From NCBI GenBank assembly GCA_016931665.1, contig JAFGEH010000199.1:1-5347 (forward strand): a stretch of DNA of 5,347 nt, written 5' to 3'. Numbering within the stretch: position 1 is the stretch's first letter; each line of letters starts with the position of its first letter. The position numbers were made by a program, and so were the translations under genes. The notes below the pieces were generated by a model. That model ran no database searches and was not told where the DNA came from. It worked only from the letters and a program-made list of their open reading frames with translations. Positions 1 to 5,347 of this stretch are shown in pieces. This DNA is from Candidatus Cloacimonadota bacterium (lineage in GTDB: Bacteria; Cloacimonadota; Cloacimonadia; Cloacimonadales; TCS61).

Positions 1-592
1 CATCCTGAAAGAAGTTAGTCAATTCGAAATACAGGAAGAATTCTGAGAATTCCGGAATCATAAAAATATGATCCGGATTTACCTGATAGTATTTACCGTT
101 CCGGTTGAATTTTGGTTTGCTTACTGTTGAATCGGGCAGGATATTTTCCAGGAATTCCAGATCGCTCAGCATAGTATCTTCCGAGAGGGGCTGAAAATTG
201 TATTCCCACATTTTTTGCTGATTATTAACCTGTTCGCTGAACATCAGGGAAATAACAAAGCCAGACTGGGAAAGGGTCAGTATAATTTTATCGAGGAAAG
301 AACCTTCCGACAGGGTCAATTCCTGATTGGTCAATACGATCCGATTGGTAAAATCTTGCTGGTAAACAGTTACAGAGTCCCTGAGCAAAGAGATATTCAC
401 CAGAACATCGGCAGCAAAGCCATAATCAATCGGGGTGAAAAACAAGGATTTGTATGGTATCTCGTAATTGATTTCCAGGATTGTATTGCCATTTTCATCC
501 AGGAACCTGTTCTCGTCGATACTCATTGCCAGTTCGCCATAAAGAAGAAAGGAAGCAGCCATAATCACAAATAAAATCAGTATTTTTAACAT
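1..592 (-). CDS. Exported protein, probable GWxTD-domain family (5' part only, runs off the left edge)
   Basis: Reading the minus strand from the ATG at 592 gives 197 codons with no stop up to the window edge, so the 3' end is missing. The protein begins with a signal peptide: Lys3, then a hydrophobic stretch at about residues 4-18 (LILFVIMAASFLLYG). There is no lipobox cysteine, so it is probably a type I exported protein of the periplasm or envelope. The mature part matches my memory of the N-terminal region of GWxTD-domain proteins: RFLDENGNTILEINYEIPY at 29-47, the LSDLEF segment at 142-147, and FNRNGKYYQVNPDHIF at 162-177 followed by FLYFELTNF at 186-194. The GWxTD motif itself would lie beyond the edge, so the family call is unproven. 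The biochemical role of this family is not known to me. The start lies 12 bases after the dnaE stop, with a weak AGG ribosome site five bases upstream, which suggests co-transcription and perhaps translational coupling. The open frame is firm; the family is moderate. Confidence 0.72.
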   Translation of the reverse strand, partial: MLKILILFVIMAASFLLYGELAMSIDENRFLDENGNTILEINYEIPYKSLFFTPIDYGFAADVLVNISLLRDSVTVYQQDFTNRIVLTNQELTLSEGSFLDKIILTLSQSGFVISLMFSEQVNNQQKMWEYNFQPLSEDTMLSDLEFLENILPDSTVSKPKFNRNGKYYQVNPDHIFMIPEFSEFFLYFELTNFFQD

Positions 593-604
593 TGGTACCT
601 GCCG

Positions 605-3600
605 TTAATTAAAATTCAGTTTAATTTTCAATTGGGTTCTTAATCTTTCTGAAAGGAAATTCATTACTTCTTCCGAAGGGAAGATTTTCAGGTTACGGGA
701 CTGAAGATTCAGAGCCTTGAATTTACTGGAAATAATATTAATATGAATTTGGAAATTACCGGGATGGCGGGAGAATATCTGGAGCATTTCCCGGGCCAGA
801 TCGACTTGAGCCAGTTCTTCCCGCAATTCGAAGTAGAGATCTCCGGAAACGGCTCCGGGCATTTCATCGAAGCGCAGGATCTTTTGAGGCTTGACCCGCA
901 GTATATTATCATTTCCATTAAAGGAATTCCCCTTTCTGCCCAGAATGAAAAATTCCTTACCTTCTTCCATTAAAGGGTAATACTTCTCGTAATCCAGATT
1001 AAAAAGTGAAAGTTCATATTTACCGTTCAGGTCTTCCATCAACATAATAGCAAAGGGATTGCCTTTTTTATCGACTTTCTTGGTAATCTCTGAAACTACA
1101 CCGGCCAGTGCCAGATTCTGAGGAATCTTATCTAGCTGATTAACGGCTTCTCTGGTGTTGATATTGCCGAATATTTTGATCAGTTTTTCATAGGGTTTCA
1201 GAGGATGACCGGACCAATAGAAACCGAGCATCTGTTTTTCCAGATTCAGTTTATGGCTGACGGGCCAGGGGTGAATGGCTGGTAATTCAGGTTGGCAGTT
1301 ATTTTCCTCTTCTTCTTCAAAGCTGTCGAAGAACATGATCTGCCCTCTCTTCCGTTCAGTCTGCACTCCGGAGGAATATTCCAGCGCCTGTTCAATGGCA
1401 GCATATTTTTGAGCCCTGGTCCCTTCCAGGTCATCCATGGCTCCAGCTGAGATAAGGCTTTCCAGGATTGTTTTATTCACACATAATGAATCCGACCTTT
1501 CACAGAATTCGAAAATCGTGCGATAAGGTCCATGAACATTTCTTTCTTCCAGGATAGAATTAATAGCTGCAACTCCCACATTCTTAATCGCTCTGAGACC
1601 GAAAAGGATTTTATTACCCTGGACTTTGAAATCACTTTCCGAGCGATTGATGTTAGGTGAAAGAACCTCGATGTTCATATTCCTGCATTCATCTATGAAG
1701 TAAGGTATCTTGGTGGGATTATCTTCGAGTGAAAGCAGCGCTGCCATGAATTCAACCGGATAATGGGCTTTAAGATAAGCTGTTTGAAAAGCAACAAAGG
1801 CATAAGCGGTAGCATGGCTTTTATTAAAAGCATAATTGGCAAAATCCAGCCAGTCCTTCCAAATCTTATCAATAATGGTTTTTTCCACACCATTATGGGT
1901 TGCACCTTCCGAAAACTTGAAGTACATCTTCTCCATGGTCTTAAGTTTCTTCTTGCCGATTGCTTTGCGTAACGTATCAGCCTCCGCCCCGGTCAATCCC
2001 CCCATATCACGGGCAATCTGCATCACCTGTTCCTGATAGACCGTTACCCCGTAGGTTTCCCGCAGGGTATGTTCGGTAAGGGGATGGATGTACTGGACTT
2101 TTTCCCGGCCATGCTTACGATTGATATAGGAATCGATGAACTGCATAGGGCCGGGCCGATAGAGAGCAACCATGGCAATCAGATCTTCAAAAACGTTCGG
2201 TTTGAGGTCACAGAGATATTTTTTCATGCCGGCAGATTCAAACTGGAAGATACCATCGGTTTTTCCCCGGGCCAGCAGATCAAAGGCCTGTTGATCATTC
2301 AAGTCAACCTGTTCGATATCTATTTCCATGCCCTGGGATGACCTGACCAGATCAACCGTCCTCTGGATCAGCGTCAGTGTTTTCAGGCCCAGGAAATCCA
2401 TTTTCAGTATTTTCAGGTCATCAAGCCATTTCCCCTCGTATTGGACCAGGACAGCATTCTCGGCATTTTTCTGGGTACTGACGGCCAAAGGTACGTAATC
2501 ACTCAGTTTACCGGGGCCGATCACAACCCCGGCAGCGTGAATCCCAATATGGCGGACCAGGCCTTCCAGAACCCTGGAATGTTTGAGAATTGTTTTATTG
2601 ACTTCATTTTCCTGCATCTTGGCAGAAAATTCCCGTGATTGCTGTAAGGCTTCTTCCAGAGTGATCCGGGGAGTCCCCGGAATCAATTTGGTAATTTCAT
2701 TAGAGACAGCAGCCGGGATTTCCAGGACTCTGGCCACATCCTTGATCACTGATTTTGCTCCCAGAGTTCCGAAAGTAATGATCTGAGCTACACTTTCACG
2801 CCCGTATTTTTTAATGACATAATCGATGATTTTAGCCCGGCCTATGGCACAAAAATCAATATCAATATCAGGCATCCCGATACGGTCTGGATTGAGAAAA
2901 CGTTCGAAAAATAATCCATATTTTAATGGTTCAATGCGGGTTATTCCCAGCAGATAGGAGACAATGCTGCCCACCGCCGATCCTCTGCCGGGTCCGACGG
3001 GTACTTCCATATCACCGGCAGCATCAATGAAGTCCTTTACAATCAGAAAATAGCTTTCATAGCCCATATTCCTGATGACATCCAGTTCATAATCGATTCT
3101 TTCCCGGATGGCAGAAGTAAGATCGGGATATTTTTTATTTACAGCCTGATAGCAGAGGTGTCGGAGATAATCGGACATATTGCTGAATTCTGCTGGCAAC
3201 TCGATAGAGGGGAGAAGAAATTCATCGTAATCCAGTTTCAGGTTTATCTCTTCGGCGATTTTTAGTGTATTCTCGCAGGCATCCGGGAGTTCCGGGAACA
3301 GATTTCTCATTTCTTCTTCCGACCTGAAATGCAGCCGGTTGGTGTTATATTTCATACGATTGGTATCCGACAGGGTCTTGCCGGTCTGAATGCATAACAG
3401 GACATCGTGGGCTTCAGCATCTTCCTGGTGCAGATAATGGCAGTCGTTGGTTACTACCAGGGGCAGGTTTGCTTCTTTGGCCAGCTTGATCAGCAGAGGT
3501 GCAACCACGGTTTCTTCTTCCAGCCCATGATTCTGAAGTTCGATGTAATAACGACCGGGGAAAACCTGCCGGTAAAACTCCACAGCCTCTCTGGCTCCCT

Positions 3601-4051
3601 TGTCATCGCCTCTGAGCAGGCGTTGGGCCAGTTCACCCTTCATACAGGCGGAAAGGCAGATCAATCCCTCCGCATGAGAACGCAGTAATTCTTTGTTGAT
3701 CCGTGGTTTATAATAAAAACCAGTAAGATAGGCCAGGCTGGAAAGTTTAATCAGATTTTTATAACCAGTCAGGTTGGCAGCCAGCAGTATCAGATGATGC
3801 CTGGTTTCCTTCTTGGCTTCTTCGCTGCTCAGATCTCCGTCAATAATATAGGTCTCAATGCCAATTATCGGTTTAATTCCTGCTGCAGTGGCACTCTTAT
3901 AGAAATCAATGGCACCGAACATATTGCCATGATCCGTCATGGCAACGGCTGGCATATTATATTTCCTGGCCATAGCCACCATTTTATCTACCCGGCAGGC
4001 GCCATCGAGCAGACTGTATTGGGTATGGTTATGCAGATGAACGAAAGCCAT
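605..4051 (-). CDS. dnaE: DNA polymerase III subunit alpha (replicative DNA polymerase, DnaE1 type)
   Basis: Catalytic subunit of the replicative polymerase holoenzyme; it extends DNA from primers in the cytoplasm. The 1148 residues are close to the usual ~1160. Domains in order: PHP domain (about 1-280) with HLHNHT at 5-10, D16, TDH at 39-41, E66, and DCH at 203-205; polymerase core (about 285-800) with GPGRGSAVGS at 353-362, PDIDIDF at 394-400 and MDFLGLKTLT at 551-560, placing the catalytic aspartates at about D397, D399 and D552; the YRPGPM (631-636), YQEQ (672-675) and FNKSHATAYA (742-751) signatures; a helix-hairpin-helix segment (about 815-880); a probable clamp-binding motif QIMFF at 904-908 followed by an acidic run; an OB fold (about 977-1057); and a short C-terminal domain. 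No intein or frameshift is seen. The start is supported by AGGA seven bases upstream and an in-frame stop just before it. It lies divergent to the TetR gene and directly ahead of the exported-protein gene. Confidence 0.98.
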   Translation of the reverse strand: MAFVHLHNHTQYSLLDGACRVDKMVAMARKYNMPAVAMTDHGNMFGAIDFYKSATAAGIKPIIGIETYIIDGDLSSEEAKKETRHHLILLAANLTGYKNLIKLSSLAYLTGFYYKPRINKELLRSHAEGLICLSACMKGELAQRLLRGDDKGAREAVEFYRQVFPGRYYIELQNHGLEEETVVAPLLIKLAKEANLPLVVTNDCHYLHQEDAEAHDVLLCIQTGKTLSDTNRMKYNTNRLHFRSEEEMRNLFPELPDACENTLKIAEEINLKLDYDEFLLPSIELPAEFSNMSDYLRHLCYQAVNKKYPDLTSAIRERIDYELDVIRNMGYESYFLIVKDFIDAAGDMEVPVGPGRGSAVGSIVSYLLGITRIEPLKYGLFFERFLNPDRIGMPDIDIDFCAIGRAKIIDYVIKKYGRESVAQIITFGTLGAKSVIKDVARVLEIPAAVSNEITKLIPGTPRITLEEALQQSREFSAKMQENEVNKTILKHSRVLEGLVRHIGIHAAGVVIGPGKLSDYVPLAVSTQKNAENAVLVQYEGKWLDDLKILKMDFLGLKTLTLIQRTVDLVRSSQGMEIDIEQVDLNDQQAFDLLARGKTDGIFQFESAGMKKYLCDLKPNVFEDLIAMVALYRPGPMQFIDSYINRKHGREKVQYIHPLTEHTLRETYGVTVYQEQVMQIARDMGGLTGAEADTLRKAIGKKKLKTMEKMYFKFSEGATHNGVEKTIIDKIWKDWLDFANYAFNKSHATAYAFVAFQTAYLKAHYPVEFMAALLSLEDNPTKIPYFIDECRNMNIEVLSPNINRSESDFKVQGNKILFGLRAIKNVGVAAINSILEERNVHGPYRTIFEFCERSDSLCVNKTILESLISAGAMDDLEGTRAQKYAAIEQALEYSSGVQTERKRGQIMFFDSFEEEEENNCQPELPAIHPWPVSHKLNLEKQMLGFYWSGHPLKPYEKLIKIFGNINTREAVNQLDKIPQNLALAGVVSEITKKVDKKGNPFAIMLMEDLNGKYELSLFNLDYEKYYPLMEEGKEFFILGRKGNSFNGNDNILRVKPQKILRFDEMPGAVSGDLYFELREELAQVDLAREMLQIFSRHPGNFQIHINIISSKFKALNLQSRNLKIFPSEEVMNFLSERLRTQLKIKLNFN

Positions 4052-4058
4052 GTTTAAA

Positions 4059-4062
4059 TCCT
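4059..4062 (-). promoter_or_regulatory. Ribosome binding site of dnaE
   Basis: AGGA on the minus strand, seven bases before the ATG at 4051. An in-frame TAA lies a few codons upstream, so no longer reading frame is possible and this start is the natural one. Confidence 0.7.
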
Positions 4063-4107
4063 GTTTTTATCTTCATGCTGGTTTCACTTTTCTCAGTCGG
4101 GAGGAGA

Positions 4108-4113
4108 TGTCAA
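4108..4113 (-). promoter_or_regulatory. Possible -35 box for dnaE
   Basis: A perfect TTGACA on the minus strand, 57 bases before the dnaE start. The best -10 after it is poor (AAAAGT, 16-bp spacer, 3 of 6 matches). A competing candidate further upstream is TTTAGA at 4241-4236 with TATAGA at 4218-4213 (17-bp spacer, each 4 of 6), inside the AT-rich zone, which would give a leader of about 150-160 bases. Neither is convincing; the true dnaE promoter cannot be settled by reading. Confidence 0.25.
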
Positions 4114-4226
4114 AGAGTTTATGGAAAATTATTTCCCGGCTGGAATCCGGGGTGCAGCGGATTACTTCTGACCGTGTAAATCTGTAATCGGTAGCCCAAC
4201 AATCGGAAAATCTCTATATAAATATA

Positions 4227-4268
4227 TTGACATATTCTAAATGACACTAAACTCGGTGACTGAATACT
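4227..4268 (+). promoter_or_regulatory. Probable promoter zone of the TetR gene
   Basis: An AT-rich run (4211-4240) leads into a perfect TTGACA at 4227-4232, with a weak -10 TAAACT at 4248-4253 (15-bp spacer, 4 of 6). An overlapping alternative is ATGACA at 4241-4246 with AATACT at 4263-4268 (16-bp spacer). In either case the -10 or the transcription start falls on or next to the palindrome at 4257-4274, the usual arrangement for autorepression by a TetR protein. The exact -10 is uncertain. Confidence 0.4.
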
Positions 4269-4274
4269 CACTCA
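4257..4274 (+). promoter_or_regulatory. Probable TetR-family operator (18-bp imperfect palindrome)
   Basis: TGACTGAATACTCACTCA is a dyad: compared with its reverse complement, 14 of 18 positions match, following TGAnTGAnTAnTCAnTCA. It ends one base into the ribosome site of the TetR gene and overlaps its probable promoter, so autoregulation is likely. From memory, the layout matches the operator consensus of Bacillus subtilis FadR (YsiA), TGAATGAnTAnTCATTCA, a fatty acyl-CoA-responsive TetR regulator. The palindrome is seen directly; its binding protein and ligand are inferred. Confidence 0.68.
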
Positions 4275-4279
4275 GAAGG
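4274..4279 (+). promoter_or_regulatory. Ribosome binding site deciding the TetR start
   Basis: AGAAGG six bases before the ATG at 4286. The in-frame upstream ATG at 4241 has no ribosome site and would make the protein read through the promoter and operator, so 4286 is the better start. Confidence 0.75.
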
Positions 4280-4285
4280 TTAATT

Positions 4286-4879
4286 ATGAATAAGAGGTTG
4301 GAGCAGAAGCAGAAAACGCGTGAGCAGATCAGGGAAAAAGCCCGGATAGTATTTCTCAGAAAGGGATTTTTACAGGCAACCACCGCCGAGATAGCCGAGG
4401 CAGCGGATATAGCTCATGGTACATTATTTTTACATTTTAGCAGCAAGGAACTGTTGATAATTGAGATTCTGGACCAGGTTCTGGAAAAGGTGAGCAGGCA
4501 GATCGAAATTCAGCTTTCCTCATCGCTGGATTGTGAACAGATGCTTTCTTCCTATCTGGATTTTCTGGAGCAGGAAGAGGATATATTCGTGATACTGGCC
4601 CGGGAATTACCCTATTACAGTGATGAATTGAGAAGAAAGATAATCTTTCGGCAGTCCATAATCCGCGGCCATATTCATCGGGTTATTCAGGAAGGGATAA
4701 CAGTCGGGAAGCTGATTGACTGCCATCCGGCCATGGCAGTAACAGTTTTTTTCAGCACTGTTGATTACTTTCTGAAATTGAAACCAGTTTTTGTGGAGGA
4801 AGGCAGTGTTATAGCCAGATTCAAGCAAGACATTCTCGAGATATTCAGAAAATTTCTGCAGAAAGATCATAGCAGTTAG
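4286..4879 (+). CDS. TetR/AcrR-family transcriptional regulator
   Basis: A 197-residue cytoplasmic DNA-binding protein of typical TetR length. The N-terminal TetR domain covers about residues 10-57: a basic first helix (KTREQIREKARIVFLRKGF, 10-28) followed by the helix-turn-helix (TTAEIAEAADIAHGTLFLHFSSKELL, 32-57), with the hallmark GTLFLHF, equivalent to the common GTxYxYF. The C-terminal part (about 60-197) is helical and variable, as expected for the ligand-binding and dimer domain; its ligand cannot be read from sequence. The HTH and overall build are reminiscent of acyl-CoA-responsive FadR-type regulators, consistent with the operator just upstream, but this is inference. The gene is divergent from dnaE and followed 36 bases later by the zinc ribbon-MutL gene on the same strand, its most likely target besides itself. 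The start at 4286 was chosen over 4241 on ribosome-site grounds. No truncation or frameshift is seen. Confidence 0.93.
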   Translation: MNKRLEQKQKTREQIREKARIVFLRKGFLQATTAEIAEAADIAHGTLFLHFSSKELLIIEILDQVLEKVSRQIEIQLSSSLDCEQMLSSYLDFLEQEEDIFVILARELPYYSDELRRKIIFRQSIIRGHIHRVIQEGITVGKLIDCHPAMAVTVFFSTVDYFLKLKPVFVEEGSVIARFKQDILEIFRKFLQKDHSS

Positions 4880-4880
4880 A

Positions 4881-4900
4881 AGCCTGAACCTTTTCAGGCT
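4881..4900 (+). other. Perfect hairpin between the TetR gene and the zinc ribbon-MutL gene
   Basis: AGCCTGAA-CCTT-TTCAGGCT: an 8-bp perfect stem with a 4-base loop, starting two bases after the TetR stop and ending directly against the next ribosome site. It is not followed by a T run, so it is not a standard intrinsic terminator. It may be an RNA processing or stability element, a weak attenuator, or a structure limiting access to the ribosome site. The loop CCTT is complementary to AAGG at 4902-4905 within that site, but both are too close to pair while the stem is closed. Confidence 0.6.
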
Positions 4901-4907
4901 GAAGGAG
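4901..4907 (+). promoter_or_regulatory. Strong ribosome binding site of the zinc ribbon-MutL gene
   Basis: GAAGGAG with an 8-base spacer to the ATG at 4916. It confirms that translation starts ahead of the zinc-ribbon cysteines, so the ribbon is part of the same protein as the ATPase domain. Confidence 0.85.
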
Positions 4908-4915
4908 TTATTCTG

Positions 4916-5347
4916 ATGGAATACAAGATATGCCAGAGTTGTGGTAAAGTTATGCGCAGAGAAGATGATTTTGCCGGGAAAAGCAAGGCATCTACTTATT
5001 GCCGGGATTGTGGAGATAATCAGGGTTTTCGTAAAAGATATTCCCAGGTGCTGGAAGAGACCAGGAATGTTCTTATCAGGCAGATGCTGTTATCACCGGC
5101 CGAAGCAGAGCAGACGGCAGCCGAAAATCTGTCACGGACACCTGTCTGGATATCCCAGTCCCAGTTGCTGGCCAGCCGAAATAAAATTCTGGTTACGGAT
5201 ATTGGCAGCACTACTACCAAAGCCCTGTTACTAATCCGGGAAGGAACGGACTTCATCATGAAAGGTATGGCTAATACACCCACAACAGTGGAAAAACCCG
5301 TGGAAGATGTTCTGGTGGGCGTTATCAATGTGACCCGGGAGATAGAA
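4916..5347 (+). CDS. Zinc ribbon-MutL/GlmL-type ATPase fusion, mutase-associated (5' part only, runs off the right edge)
   Basis: 144 codons are open to the window end. Residues 1-80 form a zinc ribbon with C6-x2-C9 and C29-x2-C32, followed by a helical tail ending LSPAEAEQTAAENLSRTPVW. The pattern CQSCG...YCRDCG...AEAE...W resembles the putative zinc ribbon family PF12674. From residue 91 an ASKHA-type ATPase begins: ILVTDIGSTTTKALLL (91-106, phosphate-1 loop with D95) and then NTPTTVEKPVEDVLVGVINVTREIE (120-144), which matches the start of the MutL/GlmL family (PF13941). These proteins are not mismatch-repair MutL. They are encoded beside adenosylcobalamin-dependent glutamate, ornithine and lysine mutases and are thought to reactivate or assist them. 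Which mutase applies here cannot be told, since the following genes are outside the window. The TetR gene 36 bases upstream suggests a regulated operon. The family call is good; the partner enzyme is unknown. Confidence 0.85.
   Translation, partial: MEYKICQSCGKVMRREDDFAGKSKASTYCRDCGDNQGFRKRYSQVLEETRNVLIRQMLLSPAEAEQTAAENLSRTPVWISQSQLLASRNKILVTDIGSTTTKALLLIREGTDFIMKGMANTPTTVEKPVEDVLVGVINVTREIE

Noticed and set aside
215..574. 119-codon plus-strand open frame
   Set aside because: It lies antisense to the exported-protein gene, which has a signal peptide, family-like sequence and operon spacing. The plus-strand translation has no recognisable features.
3407..3688. 93-codon plus-strand open frame inside dnaE
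   Set aside because: Antisense to the conserved PHP-domain coding sequence of dnaE; no independent coding evidence.
4135..4151. Short inverted repeat CCCGG...CCGGG
   Set aside because: Only five base pairs with a 7-base loop and no T tract; expected by chance and not a terminator.
4107..4187. 26-residue small ORF on the plus strand in the intergenic region, preceded by GGGAGGAG
   Set aside because: The purine run lies too close to the ATG for a normal ribosome site, the peptide has no leader-like composition, and it lies upstream of the likely TetR promoter.
4241..4285. Upstream ATG adding 15 residues to the TetR protein
   Set aside because: No ribosome site precedes it, and the extension would translate the promoter and operator. 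The ATG at 4286 has AGAAGG at the right distance.
4941..5234. 97-codon plus-strand open frame overlapping the zinc ribbon-MutL gene
   Set aside because: It is out of frame with the ATG at 4916, whose frame has the ribosome site, zinc-ribbon cysteines and ATPase loop.
5020..5328. 102-codon minus-strand open frame
   Set aside because: Antisense shadow of the zinc ribbon-MutL gene, with no recognisable domain.

Overview
The window looks like a piece of an anaerobic, amino-acid-fermenting bacterium, possibly from the FCB/Cloacimonadota-like part of the tree. Three things point there: a likely GWxTD-family exported protein directly behind dnaE, a DnaE-type replicase with an HLHNHT-style PHP domain, and the start of a MutL/GlmL-type ATPase of the kind linked to B12-dependent carbon-skeleton and amino mutases. 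This placement is inference from protein style. There is no rRNA or other direct taxonomic marker.

Layout, left to right: (1) positions 592 to 1, minus strand: the first 197 residues of an exported protein that runs off the left edge and resembles the N-terminal part of GWxTD-domain proteins. (2) 4051 to 605, minus strand: a complete 1148-residue DNA polymerase III alpha subunit (dnaE), ending only 12 bases before gene 1, so the two are probably co-transcribed. (3) 4052 to 4285: a divergent intergenic region with an AT-rich promoter zone and a clear 18-bp imperfect palindrome. (4) 4286 to 4879, plus strand: a TetR/AcrR-family regulator. (5) 4881 to 4900: a perfect 8-bp-stem hairpin. (6) 4916 to the right edge, plus strand: the start of a protein with an N-terminal CxxC...CxxC zinc ribbon joined to a MutL/GlmL ASKHA-type ATPase domain. 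It is cut by the window end.

The left half is replication housekeeping with an envelope-protein partner. The right half looks like the beginning of a regulated catabolic operon: a TetR regulator with its own probable operator, followed closely by a mutase-associated ATPase. The palindrome has the TGAnTGAnTAnTCAnTCA layout recalled for Bacillus FadR, an acyl-CoA-responsive TetR regulator. This would fit control of an amino-acid fermentation pathway passing through acyl-CoA intermediates, but the rest of the operon lies outside the window. The most notable observations are the zinc ribbon-MutL fusion and the operator.
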